A stretch of 64,000 bases of DNA, from contig NZ_JACJUK010000004.1 in assembly GCF_014235875.1 (NCBI RefSeq), forward strand, positions 62,001 through 126,000, written 5' to 3'. How positions within the stretch are numbered: position 1 is the stretch's first letter; every line of letters begins with the position of its first letter. The translations under genes were made by a program, and so were the position numbers. The notes under the pieces are model-generated. The model searched no databases, had not been told where the DNA came from, and saw nothing but the letters and a program-made list of their open reading frames with translations. The stretch comes from Croceivirga lutea. Its GTDB lineage: Bacteria; Bacteroidota; Bacteroidia; Flavobacteriales; Flavobacteriaceae. Positions 16,662-25,579 of the stretch are shown here, piece after piece.

Positions 16662-18821
16662 TTATTCTTCTTTTTTAGTTGTTACTTCAATAACACCTTT
16701 TCTGGCTTTATCACCGTATTTTTCGTGGGCCGCTTTTCCTTTTGAAATATCAATAGTTTGAATGGCTTCAGGGGATAGCTTTTTAAGTTCCTCATAAGTA
16801 GATTCTTTTCCATCTATTAAAATAAGAGCGTCTTTTTCGTCGGGTACAATAACAACATCATTTGAGAAATCACCTGCCTCATCAGTATCTATAATAAATA
16901 CATTTTGTGAATTGTTTTGTTCTTCATCTTCAGAGGAAATTTTAATTTTTTTGAATCTTTTTTTGGTTTTTGAACCCTCGCTACTGTTAATAGTGGTTTT
17001 ACCATCTTCTTCTTTAATGATATACACATGGTTGTCACCTTCTATTTTATGAGTGGTAATTTTTACTTCTTTACCGTCTTCATTTTTAAAATCTTCGGTA
17101 AGTAACGTAATAAACTCATGGTTATTGGTAGCCATTGAATCATTTAAAATTTCAATTTTTTGTTGTTCTCCATCAATAAGAACTACATCTTCACCATCAA
17201 TATTTTTAAGTTCAATGGTTTTATGCGTACCTTTTTTAATCACTTTAATGTCATTGTGCTCACCAATTTCATCTAACGCGTTCCATATTATTACATTATC
17301 ATCATGTGCATGAACTTGGTTAGCGCCTTCAATATTGATTGAAGTAACATTGTCTTTGTCTAAAATTATATGCACTGCAAAAGGCGTAATGGTACTTCCC
17401 TTTTTCTTTTGTTGGTAAGTGCCTTTATCACCCTTGCCGTCGTCATAATTTACTTTAATAGAGGTGATTTCCCCTTGGTTGTTTCGCTTAATCCCCTTAA
17501 AATCAATTTTAACACCTTTAGAAGCTAAAAGAGCAGCATCATTTTTTAAGTCAGCGTCTTTTGAATCTTTGTTAACAGTAATAGTAATGTCAGTTAGTTG
17601 TTTATTTACCGTTGTATAATTCTTTTGAGTGTTTAGAGTTGGGGTAGAAGTACCCACCTCATTAATAACAAGACTGTTGCTAACATCATCATAACCTAAA
17701 GAGATTATAGCAATAGGACGCTGAGAATTACTGCTGTAATTACCATTAAACGGTTTACCTAAAGAATTCTCTCCAATTAAATGTAAGGTTATGTCAATGA
17801 TTTCATTTTTAGTATTGCGAACAGTTGTATAAGAGAAATCTGTTTGCAATGTTTTAAGCTCATTTTTTAGTTGAAGCAGTTCAGCATCTGTAGTAGTTTT
17901 TTTTATGGTATACTGAAAAGACCTGTCTACTTGGGTTTCTGATACAATAGAATCAGGTTTAACTTTGTATGTAGTATTGGTATTAAATGCCAGTAAAAAA
18001 ATGGCAAGGAACGGAATTAGAACGAGCAGTTTAAATAGCTTAACTCGGTTTGATTGATTTTGATGTAACATTACGATACGTTTTTTGATTAATGAATTGA
18101 AAAAAGTGTTGCCCAACGGCATAGTTGTACCCGTTGCTTGTTGAAGCATTAGGTATTGATATTGTTTTTTATCATCAACTTTATAAAGCGCTGAAGCATC
18201 AGCCAAATACTCCAAATTCTGCTTAATAAAAATGCGAAATAGCCATACTAAGGGGTTAAACCACAGAAGAATACAACAAATTTGAATAAACAGTACATCT
18301 AAGGTGTGATATTGTTGTGCATGGGCTTTTTCATGCTCAAGAATGGCTTGTAATTCTTTGGTTGAAAATTGAAACGGACAGTAAAATAGATGTCTAAAAA
18401 AAGAAAAAGGAGAAACATGTTCCTGTGTTTTTACATGAGTAAAACCTTCCTCATCCACTACAGTACTCTTTTTTTTTAGTGCATGCAATTGATGAAGTTG
18501 TAATGCAAAGCCGATGATAAAATAAAGTACACCTAAACCATAAATACAATTGAATAATAACCACCAATCAAAAACAGCGTTAACGGGCACTTCTGAAAAA
18601 TTGGTGGTGGTCAAGGCCACATAGCTTACAGGTTCCGGGGTTACCCAAACAACTTTGGTAATTTCTAAAAAGGGGAGAAGGCCGGCAGTAAGTAGAGCCA
18701 AGACCAAATAGATTCTATTAAAAATAAAGAAAGTTTCTTTGCGGAGGTACAACCAATAACAAGCTAAAAATAATGCTCCTAATGCTGTAGACTTTAGTAT
18801 ATGTAGTACAATAGCATCCAT
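16662..18821 (-). CDS. BlaR1/MecR1-like M56 metallopeptidase sensor with plug-like C-terminus
   Basis: 719 residues. The N-terminal part has about four to five membrane helices (near 5-25, 36-55, 88-108, 172-195, 262-280). The M56 zinc site HEKAH is at 163-167, with the third ligand in ExxAD at Glu204. The rest is periplasmic and low in homology, rich in DGE-type short beta repeats. The last about 60 residues (IDGKESTYEELKKLSP, IDISKGKAAHEKYGDKARKG, VIEVTTKK) resemble the end of a TonB-receptor plug. BlaR1-type proteins sense an envelope signal and trigger cleavage of the BlaI-type repressor, encoded directly upstream with a TAATG overlap. No penicillin-binding sensor domain is seen, so the signal is probably not a beta-lactam. 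Confidence 0.85.
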   Translation of the reverse strand: MDAIVLHILKSTALGALFLACYWLYLRKETFFIFNRIYLVLALLTAGLLPFLEITKVVWVTPEPVSYVALTTTNFSEVPVNAVFDWWLLFNCIYGLGVLYFIIGFALQLHQLHALKKKSTVVDEEGFTHVKTQEHVSPFSFFRHLFYCPFQFSTKELQAILEHEKAHAQQYHTLDVLFIQICCILLWFNPLVWLFRIFIKQNLEYLADASALYKVDDKKQYQYLMLQQATGTTMPLGNTFFNSLIKKRIVMLHQNQSNRVKLFKLLVLIPFLAIFLLAFNTNTTYKVKPDSIVSETQVDRSFQYTIKKTTTDAELLQLKNELKTLQTDFSYTTVRNTKNEIIDITLHLIGENSLGKPFNGNYSSNSQRPIAIISLGYDDVSNSLVINEVGTSTPTLNTQKNYTTVNKQLTDITITVNKDSKDADLKNDAALLASKGVKIDFKGIKRNNQGEITSIKVNYDDGKGDKGTYQQKKKGSTITPFAVHIILDKDNVTSINIEGANQVHAHDDNVIIWNALDEIGEHNDIKVIKKGTHKTIELKNIDGEDVVLIDGEQQKIEILNDSMATNNHEFITLLTEDFKNEDGKEVKITTHKIEGDNHVYIIKEEDGKTTINSSEGSKTKKRFKKIKISSEDEEQNNSQNVFIIDTDEAGDFSNDVVIVPDEKDALILIDGKESTYEELKKLSPEAIQTIDISKGKAAHEKYGDKARKGVIEVTTKKEE

Positions 18822-19180
18822 TACTTTTTATTTTCAATTAAGGCAATTATCTCTTTTAATTCAGTTATAGAAATTTTTTCTTCTTTGGCAAAATGAGAAA
18901 CCAAGCCTTTATAAGAGTTATCAAAATATTCTGCGAGAGCATTATTTACAAACTTTTTACGATAAGCTTCTTTAGAAACTTTAGGAAAATATCGGTGTGT
19001 CTTTCCAAAAGCTTCGTGGTCTACAAAGCCTTTTTCTTGCAGATTTCTTACGATAGTTGATAAGGTGTTGTAATGTGGTTTTTCACCTTCAATTTCTTCT
19101 AATATTTCTTTGACAAAGGCTTTTTGCAAACGCCAAAGAATCTTCATTACCTCTTCTTCTTTATTTGTTAATTTTTGCAT
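18821..19180 (-). CDS. BlaI/MecI/CopY-family transcriptional repressor
   Basis: 119 residues, normal for the family. An N-terminal winged helix (about 1-75, including LTNKEEEVMKILWRLQKAFV and PHYNTLSTIVRNLQEKGFV) is followed by a short dimerisation/cleavage region. Such repressors dimerise on palindromic operators and are inactivated after signalling by the M56 partner, here encoded downstream with a one-base stop/start overlap. Two palindromic sites cover the promoter just upstream, which suggests autoregulation. Confidence 0.92.
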   Translation of the reverse strand: MQKLTNKEEEVMKILWRLQKAFVKEILEEIEGEKPHYNTLSTIVRNLQEKGFVDHEAFGKTHRYFPKVSKEAYRKKFVNNALAEYFDNSYKGLVSHFAKEEKISITELKEIIALIENKK

Positions 19181-19197
19181 GGATTCTAATTTGCAAT

Positions 19198-19251
19198 CAA
19201 ACTTATTACTAAAATTTTAGTTATACAACTATAAAAATAGTTAATTAACTA
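19198..19251 (-). promoter_or_regulatory. Promoter and twin operators of the blaI-blaR1-like operon
   Basis: On the minus strand TTG (complement of 19226-19228) and TAAGTTTG (complement of 19198-19205) are spaced by 20 bases. Two dyads with TAGTT/AACTA arms, at 19218-19231 (4-base centre ATAC) and 19238-19251 (TAGTTAATTAACTA, fully palindromic), are centred 20 bp apart, two helical turns. The first overlaps the -33 element. This is the arrangement expected for BlaI/MecI-type repression. Confidence 0.7.
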
Positions 19252-19274
19252 AAAAAATAGTTTTTAATAATAAA

Positions 19275-19302
19275 TTGAGGAATAAAACTTCAACTATCTT
19301 TG
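19275..19302 (+). promoter_or_regulatory. Promoter of the CaCA exchanger gene
   Basis: TTG (19275-19277) and TATCTTTG (19295-19302) are spaced by 17 bases and lie 18 bases before the ATG at 19321. The -7 box overlaps an in-frame TTG at 19300, which argues against that TTG being the start codon. Confidence 0.75.
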
Positions 19303-19320
19303 CCCAAATTTTGTACCCCT

Positions 19321-20259
19321 ATGTTAGATGTTGTATTTATAATTATTGGTTTAGCCTTGCTAATTCTTGGCGGTAACTGGTTACTTAAAGCTGCAGTTGC
19401 ACTGTCTTTACGATTAAACATTCCAAAAATTGTAATAGGTATGACCGTTGTTTCTTTTGCAACTTCTGCACCAGAACTCATTGTAAGTATAAAAGCTGCG
19501 TTAGATGGTTTACCAGATTTATCATTAGGCAATGTGGTAGGTTCCAACATTGCTAACCTTGGACTAGTATTGGCTATAACCGTAATCTTAGGGAGTATTG
19601 ATGTGCGAAGAAGTTTTTATACCACAGATTGGCCAGTAATGATGATTGCTTCATTATTATTTGTTGGATTCATTTTTTTTGACGGAGTGTTAAACAGGTA
19701 TGAAGGCATTATTATGGTGATTTTCCTTTTTCTGTTTTTAGTCTATCTATTACGCTTTCAAAAACAGGCTGTGGAAGATGAGATGCCAGAAGATGATGTC
19801 TTATTGCCACTCTATAAAACGGTATTATTCCTAGGCCTTGGTGGAGTTGCATTATGGGGGGGGTCTGAACTTTTAATAACGGGGGCTAAAAATTTAGCTG
19901 CTGCTTTAGGTGTTAGTGACCGTGTTATTGGTATTACCATTGTATCTATAGGTACCAGTATACCAGAACTAGCAGCTTCAATAATTGCCGTTATCAAAAA
20001 AGAGAAGGCAATATCTTTAGGTAATCTAATTGGTTCTAATATTTTTAATCTCTTGGCTGTATTGGGCATCACTTCTATAATTACCCCAATTTCAGTTATG
20101 GATCAAGGTTTATTAACAAGTGATATTTGGTGGATGTTGGGCATATCATTTCTAATATTACCATTGGTGTTTATACCTAAAGGGCTTCGTTTAGGATGGC
20201 GAGACGGTATCATTCTACTAGCAGTATACATTACATTTGTCTACATAACAATACAATAA
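19321..20259 (+). CDS. Calcium/sodium antiporter (CaCA family, YrbG-like)
   Basis: From ATG 19321 the product has 312 residues, and nearly the whole chain is hydrophobic with about ten membrane helices. The two inverted alpha-repeats are plain: SFATSAPELIVS in the first half and SIGTSIPELAAS in the second, with paired GNVVGSNIANL and GNLIGSNIFNL motifs. Members exchange Ca2+ (or K+) for Na+ across the inner membrane. The gene diverges from the BlaI-like operon, and its promoter is close to the operator pair, so co-control is possible. It is convergent with glnII across a shared palindromic terminator. Confidence 0.92.
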   Translation: MLDVVFIIIGLALLILGGNWLLKAAVALSLRLNIPKIVIGMTVVSFATSAPELIVSIKAALDGLPDLSLGNVVGSNIANLGLVLAITVILGSIDVRRSFYTTDWPVMMIASLLFVGFIFFDGVLNRYEGIIMVIFLFLFLVYLLRFQKQAVEDEMPEDDVLLPLYKTVLFLGLGGVALWGGSELLITGAKNLAAALGVSDRVIGITIVSIGTSIPELAASIIAVIKKEKAISLGNLIGSNIFNLLAVLGITSIITPISVMDQGLLTSDIWWMLGISFLILPLVFIPKGLRLGWRDGIILLAVYITFVYITIQ

Positions 20260-20261
20260 AA

Positions 20262-20287
20262 AAAAGCCACTCAATTGAGTGGCTTTT
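20262..20287. terminator. Bidirectional terminator
   Basis: AAAAGCCACTCA/TGAGTGGCTTTT is a perfect palindromic stem with A and T tracts. It lies between the convergent exchanger and GSII genes and serves both strands. Confidence 0.85.
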
Positions 20288-20311
20288 ATGGTAATATGTA
20301 CTAAAGATATT

Positions 20312-21322
20312 TTAAACGTCTGCAGACTTCACAGTCTTTACAATTCTTGCAGCAACTTTATATGGGTCAGCATTAGAAGCAGGTCTTCTATCTTCTAACC
20401 AACCTTTCCATCCTTTTTCAACAGTCATAATTGGAATACGAATAGAAGCTCCACGGTCTGATACACCGTAGCTAAAATCTTTAATTGAAGCGGTTTCGTG
20501 TAAACCAGTTAAACGTTGGTCGTTGTATTCACCGTAAACCTCTATATGCTCTTTTGTTACCGGTCTAAATGCTTCACAAATTTTTTCATATACTTCTTGT
20601 GAACCACAAGTTCTTAAAGTAGTATTAGAGAAGTTTGCATGCATACCAGAACCATTCCAGTCACCTTTAACAGGTTTTGGATGGTATTCTATATAGTAAC
20701 CGTAGCTTTCGGTTAATCTTTGTAATAAGTATCTAGCAACCCAGATTTCATCACCGGCTTTTTTAGCACCTTTAGCAAATAATTGAAATTCCCACTGACC
20801 AGCAGCAACCTCTTGGTTAATACCTTCAAAGTTTAAACCAGCCTCTAAACATAAATCTGCATGTTCTTCAACAAGGTCTCTACCCCAAGTGTTTCTACCA
20901 CCAACAGAACAGTAGTATAAGCCTTGTGGACCAGGATAACCACCTACAGGGAAACCTAAAGGTAACTGCGTAGCTGTATCCATAATAAAGTACTCTTGCT
21001 CAAAACCAAACCAGAAATCGTCATCAGCATCATCAATAGTTGCTCTCGAATTAGATTCATGAGCGGTACCGTCTGCATTTAAAACTTCGGTCATTACTAA
21101 AAAACCATTTCTTCTTGCAGGGTCTGGATAGATTGCAACTGGTTTAAGTAAACAATCAGAAGAACCACCTTCTGCTTGTTTGGTTGAAGAACCATCAAAA
21201 GACCACATTGGGCAGTCTTCTAACTTACCACTGAAATCTTCTTCAATTCTAGTTTTACTTCTAATGTTGGCGGTTGGTTCATAACCGTCGAGCCATAAAT
21301 ACTCTAATTTTGCCTTGTTCAT
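20312..21322 (-). CDS. glnII: Glutamine synthetase type II (GSII)
   Basis: 336 residues, close to the eukaryotic-type GSII length and far shorter than GSI. A beta-grasp N-terminus (YLWLDGYE) is followed by the catalytic region. Signature segments are WSFDGSSTKQAEGGSSD (near residue 40), FGFEQEYFI (near 105), GINQEVAAGQWEFQ (near 168) and NGSGMHANFS (near 224). It condenses ammonium with glutamate using ATP. A GSIII gene is encoded divergently next door. The promoter is clear. No adenylylation site is expected in this type. Confidence 0.93.
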   Translation of the reverse strand: MNKAKLEYLWLDGYEPTANIRSKTRIEEDFSGKLEDCPMWSFDGSSTKQAEGGSSDCLLKPVAIYPDPARRNGFLVMTEVLNADGTAHESNSRATIDDADDDFWFGFEQEYFIMDTATQLPLGFPVGGYPGPQGLYYCSVGGRNTWGRDLVEEHADLCLEAGLNFEGINQEVAAGQWEFQLFAKGAKKAGDEIWVARYLLQRLTESYGYYIEYHPKPVKGDWNGSGMHANFSNTTLRTCGSQEVYEKICEAFRPVTKEHIEVYGEYNDQRLTGLHETASIKDFSYGVSDRGASIRIPIMTVEKGWKGWLEDRRPASNADPYKVAARIVKTVKSADV

Positions 21323-21366
21323 AATCTTGGTTATTAAACTTTAAATATTTTAAAATCAACGAACCA

Positions 21367-21396
21367 CAAAAGTATACGATTATGTCTAAATCACAA
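21367..21396 (-). promoter_or_regulatory. Promoter of glnII
   Basis: On the minus strand GTTG (-33, TTG complement of 21394-21396) and TACTTTTG (-7, complement of 21367-21374) are separated by 19 bases. The -7 box is 44 bases upstream of the ATG. Confidence 0.75.
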
Positions 21397-21575
21397 CTTT
21401 TTAATGGGTGAACTGTATATAATTCGATTAAATTTATGATGACCCCGTTAAAGAGGGGGGTTCGTTTAATAAAATCACATTTATATAGCTAGATATTACC
21501 AAATTGTTAATTTTGTAGGCGTTTGCATTTTCATATTTGCGAATGCTTTTTAACGGTTTATAAGAAAAAAGTAAT

Positions 21576-23720
21576 ATGTATAACAATTCCGGAGAAATCC
21601 AACAAAAACGCTCATCATATTTTGCTAAGAATGTATTCAATAGAGATAATATGCTTCAGTTTTTATCTCAAGATGCATTTGAGAAAGTAGAGGCTTCTAT
21701 TTTTGCAGGAAAAAAGATTGACCGTAAAATTGCGGATCAAGTTGCAGAAGGTATAAAGGCCTGGGCAATTTCTCTTGGAGCAACCCATTATACGCACTGG
21801 TTTCAACCACTTACAGGAGCAACCGCAGAAAAGCACGATGCATTTTTTGATTTAATGAGTGATGGTAAACCAATGGAACGCTTTGATGGCGCGCAATTGG
21901 TACAACAAGAACCAGATGCATCTAGTTTTCCTAGTGGTGGAATTCGAAATACCTTCGAGGCAAGAGGTTATACTGCTTGGGACCCTACTTCTCCTGCCTT
22001 TGTTTATAAATCAACCCTATGTATACCTACAGTTTTTGTGGCGTATACTGGTGAGGCCTTAGATAATAAAGCTCCATTGCTAAGAGCCTTACATGCGGTA
22101 GATGAAGCAGCTACAAGCGTAGCCCAGTATTTTGACAAAAATGTGAGAAAAGTACACGCAACTTTAGGGTGGGAGCAAGAGTATTTTCTTATTGATAAAG
22201 AACTTGCACAATCTCGCCCAGATATTTTAATGACGGGTAGAACATTAATAGGTAGAGCTCCCGCAAAAGGGCAACAATTAGATGACCATTATTTTGGTGT
22301 TATACCTTCTCGAGTTCTAGAATTTATGTCTGAGTTAGAACAACATTGCACACTTTTAGGTATACCGGTAAAAACAAGACATAATGAGGTTGCACCAAAC
22401 CAGTTTGAAGTAGCTCCTGTTTTTGAAGAAGCCAATCTTGCTGTAGACCACAATCTATTGTTAATGGATATTATGGATGAGGTAGCTGATAAACACGGGT
22501 TTAAAGTACTTTTTCATGAAAAGCCCTTTGCTGGCGTAAATGGTTCTGGTAAACATAATAATTGGTCTTTAGCAACAGACACTGGAACTAATCTTTTGAG
22601 TCCGGGTAAAACACCAATGAAAAACCTTCAGTTTTTAACCTTTTTTGTAAATACTATAAAAGCAGTTGACACCTATGAGGAGTTGATGCGTTCCTCAATT
22701 GCATCGGCAAGTAATGATCATAGATTAGGCGGTCAAGAGGCTCCGCCAGCCATAATGTCTGTTTTTATTGGCCAACAATTAAGTGATGTTTTAGATGAAT
22801 TAGAAGGGGTGTCTAAAGGAAAATTATCACCCCAAGAAAAGACTGAGTTAAAGCTGAATGTAGTTGGTAAGATTCCAGAAATTTTATTGGATAATACAGA
22901 TAGAAATAGAACATCGCCATTTGCATTTACAGGTAATAAGTTTGAAATACGAGGTGTGGGCTCAAAAATGAATTGTGCCAAGCCGATGACCATTTTAAAT
23001 ACTATCGTTGCTAAGCAATTAATTGACTTTAAGAAAGAAGTTGACGCTTTAATAAATAAGAAAAACCTTAAAAAAGACGAAGCTGTTTTTAATGTACTTA
23101 GAGAATATATTAAAAATTCAAAACGAATTCGATTTGATGGTGATGGTTATAGTTTTGACTGGCAAGAAGAAGCCAGAAGAAGAAAACTAAGTAATAACAA
23201 AAACACACCTGATGCTTTACAAGTTTTAACGTCTAAAGAAAGTATAGACCTTTTTTCTAGCACAAAAGTTATGAGTGAGGTTGAACTTAAAGCACACCAA
23301 GAAGTAGAATTAGACAATTACGTTTTCAATATTCAAATTGAAGGGCGCATTTTAAGTGAGTTGGTTTACAACTATATTTTACCATCTGCAATTAAATACC
23401 AGAATATGCTATTGAAAAATGTTCAAGGCATGAAAGAAGTATATGGTGCCGCGCATAAAAACTTTACCGAACCACAGCTAAATATTTTAGAGCAGATTGC
23501 TCAACATATTGCTGAAATGAAAAAAACAACAGATGCAATGTTAGATGCAAAACATAGAGCAGATAATATGGCTACTGTGGCAAAAAAAGCAAAAACATAT
23601 TGTGATACCATTAAACCATTCTTTGATAAAATCAGAACAAATACTGATGAATTAGAGAAGCTTGTTGCTCATGAATATTGGCCAATCACAAAATACAGAG
23701 AATTGTTATTTATTAAATAA
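21576..23720 (+). CDS. glnN: Glutamine synthetase type III (GSIII)
   Basis: 714 residues, normal for the large GSIII class found in Bacteroidota and cyanobacteria. The N-terminal GSIII domain includes GATHYTHWFQPLTG (near 68-81), EQEYFLIDK (near 201) and NQFEVAPVFEEAN. The catalytic core has GVNGSGKHNNWSLATDTG (near 320) and ASNDHRLGGQEAPPA. The C-terminal helical region (about 590-714) is also typical. It makes glutamine from ammonium and glutamate. It diverges from GSII with 253 bp between the starts. Two nonhomologous GS forms side by side suggest different regulation or affinity. Confidence 0.95.
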   Translation: MYNNSGEIQQKRSSYFAKNVFNRDNMLQFLSQDAFEKVEASIFAGKKIDRKIADQVAEGIKAWAISLGATHYTHWFQPLTGATAEKHDAFFDLMSDGKPMERFDGAQLVQQEPDASSFPSGGIRNTFEARGYTAWDPTSPAFVYKSTLCIPTVFVAYTGEALDNKAPLLRALHAVDEAATSVAQYFDKNVRKVHATLGWEQEYFLIDKELAQSRPDILMTGRTLIGRAPAKGQQLDDHYFGVIPSRVLEFMSELEQHCTLLGIPVKTRHNEVAPNQFEVAPVFEEANLAVDHNLLLMDIMDEVADKHGFKVLFHEKPFAGVNGSGKHNNWSLATDTGTNLLSPGKTPMKNLQFLTFFVNTIKAVDTYEELMRSSIASASNDHRLGGQEAPPAIMSVFIGQQLSDVLDELEGVSKGKLSPQEKTELKLNVVGKIPEILLDNTDRNRTSPFAFTGNKFEIRGVGSKMNCAKPMTILNTIVAKQLIDFKKEVDALINKKNLKKDEAVFNVLREYIKNSKRIRFDGDGYSFDWQEEARRRKLSNNKNTPDALQVLTSKESIDLFSSTKVMSEVELKAHQEVELDNYVFNIQIEGRILSELVYNYILPSAIKYQNMLLKNVQGMKEVYGAAHKNFTEPQLNILEQIAQHIAEMKKTTDAMLDAKHRADNMATVAKKAKTYCDTIKPFFDKIRTNTDELEKLVAHEYWPITKYRELLFIK

Positions 23721-24277
23721 TTGCTTTTAAAAATTATTGAATTGATAAAAAACATGTAAATAACATTGGATTAACATAAAATTAATGTGATTTTATGCAC
23801 TAATCTATTCTGGTAATAATTGCTGATTTTACAGGTTATTTGTCTAAGAATGCAAAGTATACAGAAAAACATACATCCTATAAAGTAATAGTTTTAATTG
23901 ATAGTAATTAAAATCTATATTTGATATGGATGTGAATAACAAAAGACACAAACAACCAAAAAGCCCCAAACTTCACTGGATAAAATGTCTTTTTAAGATT
24001 CACCTAGTTGAGCTAGTTTAAATTTCCCCCACCCCTTTGTTTATTGATGTTTATGTAGTAAAGAATGTTCTTGCATTTTTACTTCTATTTTCATCCTTCG
24101 TTCCCTCACACGTTTTTTGAATATCCTGTTTTTGTTTCCCCCACAACATAAGATTAATGTCCCAAATCAAATGTTGAGGTTAGTTCCCCTAGCCGAATGT
24201 TAATGGTTAGTAAAAGCTGTTTCAGATGATGGTCATCTACACAGATAATATGTATTAACCTTTTAATTTATTTTATT
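23721..24277 (+). other. Long leader/intergenic region upstream of the curlin gene
   Basis: 557 bases without a convincing gene. A candidate -7 box TATATTTG is at 23916-23923, preceded by TTG at 23898-23900 (15-base spacing, shorter than ideal). If used, it gives a 5' leader of about 350 nt. The leader is unusual in having C-runs in AT-rich DNA: TTTCCCCCACCCC near 24026, GTTTCCCCCACAAC near 24137 and AGTTCCCCTAG near 24183. It also has a small dyad GATGATGGTCATC near 24226. These may be binding sites for an activator or small RNA, or part of a structured leader; I cannot assign them. Confidence 0.45.
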
Positions 24278-25495
24278 ATGAGAAAATTGTATTTAAGCGC
24301 AATTGCGCTATTTGCCGGGGGAGCAATGGTAATGGCTCAAGGCAACACCAGTGATGTTGAGCAATTAGGGGTAGACCTAGATGCCAACGTAAACCAGTTT
24401 GGCTGGGGTAACTACTCTGAGGTATTGCAAGACGGTTTGTTAAACACTGCCGATGTGTATCAATACGGGTTTGATAATACCGCAATAACCCACCAAGGTA
24501 TTTTTGCGGCCTTCAACTATTCAATCATAGATCAAGAAGGTGTGGGTAACTATGCACATACAGACCAAATATTAGCTGCAGCCGATAACTATGCAGATGT
24601 GTTTCAAGTAGGAGATTATAACGAATCGTACATTTTTCAAGGTGCGGGAGCATTAGCTAATACAGCTATTGTAACACAATACGGTTGGTGGAATTCCTCT
24701 TCAATTCTACAAAACGGAGTGTTTAACTGGGCAGATGTTTATCAAGATGGTGAGGGTAATACAAGTTCAGTAGAACAAGTTTCAGGTATTTTGGGTAATA
24801 CTGCCGTGGTAACACAAATAGGAGAATACAATTCAAGTGATGTTACTCAAGATGGAGATTTATTATATGCTGATGTTATTCAAGTTGGTTATGGTAACAA
24901 TTCAGATGTTGATCAAGTAGATGCTTTTAATACTGCACTTGTTTATCAAGATGGATCCTACAATCAAAGTAACATTACGCAGTCTGGTTTAGACAATTTT
25001 GCAACCGTTGAACAATATGGTGATGATAATTCTAGTGTAATTGAGCAAGAGAACGAATTCAACACTGCTATTGTATACCAAGACGGTGGCTATAACTGGA
25101 GTGAAATTTCTCAAACAGGGTATGCAAATACTGCTGATGTGTATTCAGTGGGTTACGGTAATGGTAGTAGAGTTAACCAAACAGGTGACTTTAACTATGC
25201 TTATGTAACACAATATGGCTATGATAACTATAGCAGAATAAACCAAGCAGGACTAGAAGATGATGCTTATGTTTATCAAGATGGGGAAGGAAACGAAAGT
25301 AGAATTTTCCAAACAGCTAATTCTTCTTACAACTATTCTGATGTATGGCAAGTAGGTAACTACAACAATAGCCACATTATTCAAGGATTAGGTTCAGATA
25401 ATGAAGCTTGGGTTACTCAGCTTGGAGATTACAATTCTAGTAATATTTTCCAAGTTGGTTTCAACAATATTGCCACTGTAAACCAAGGAAATTAA
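24278..25495 (+). CDS. csgA: Curlin-repeat major amyloid fibre subunit (CsgA-like)
   Basis: 405 residues: a signal peptide to about residue 20 (GGAMVMAQ), then almost nothing but curlin repeats. I count about 34 strand motifs of the form N-x-[S/A]-x-[V/I]-x-Q, spaced about 11 residues, each followed by G-x-x-N. This corresponds to about 17 beta-hairpin rungs, against five in E. coli CsgA. From the ninth to the twenty-ninth motif the third position alternates strictly Ser, Ala, Ser, Ala. Such proteins are secreted unfolded through CsgG and polymerise into surface amyloid for adhesion and biofilm. It is the first gene of the csg cluster, followed by a strong hairpin. Confidence 0.9.
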   Translation: MRKLYLSAIALFAGGAMVMAQGNTSDVEQLGVDLDANVNQFGWGNYSEVLQDGLLNTADVYQYGFDNTAITHQGIFAAFNYSIIDQEGVGNYAHTDQILAAADNYADVFQVGDYNESYIFQGAGALANTAIVTQYGWWNSSSILQNGVFNWADVYQDGEGNTSSVEQVSGILGNTAVVTQIGEYNSSDVTQDGDLLYADVIQVGYGNNSDVDQVDAFNTALVYQDGSYNQSNITQSGLDNFATVEQYGDDNSSVIEQENEFNTAIVYQDGGYNWSEISQTGYANTADVYSVGYGNGSRVNQTGDFNYAYVTQYGYDNYSRINQAGLEDDAYVYQDGEGNESRIFQTANSSYNYSDVWQVGNYNNSHIIQGLGSDNEAWVTQLGDYNSSNIFQVGFNNIATVNQGN

Positions 25496-25535
25496 TTTAT
25501 AAACTAAAGCAACCTAAACAGTTTATAATGGAATT

Positions 25536-25557
25536 GGCGCTGGGTTCACCCAGCGCC
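25536..25557 (+). terminator. GC-rich hairpin between csgA and csgB-like gene
   Basis: GGCGCTGGG and CCCAGCGCC form a perfect 9-bp stem with a TTCA tetraloop, the most GC-rich element nearby, 40 bases after the csgA stop. It has no T tract after it, so it probably gives partial termination or 3' mRNA protection, letting the fibre subunit be made in excess over the secretion proteins. Confidence 0.6.
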
Positions 25558-25579
25558 ATTCTATAACAATAGATAAAAA

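Noticed and set aside
19300-19320. TTG start of the CaCA exchanger
   Set aside because: The TTG lies within the -7 promoter box TATCTTTG; the ATG at 19321 begins a normal first membrane helix.
24278-25495. Tandem DNA repeat or CRISPR-like array in the curlin gene
   Set aside because: The periodicity is at the protein level; the DNA units are diverged and there are no identical repeats with unique spacers. No CRISPR array or cas gene is present in the window.
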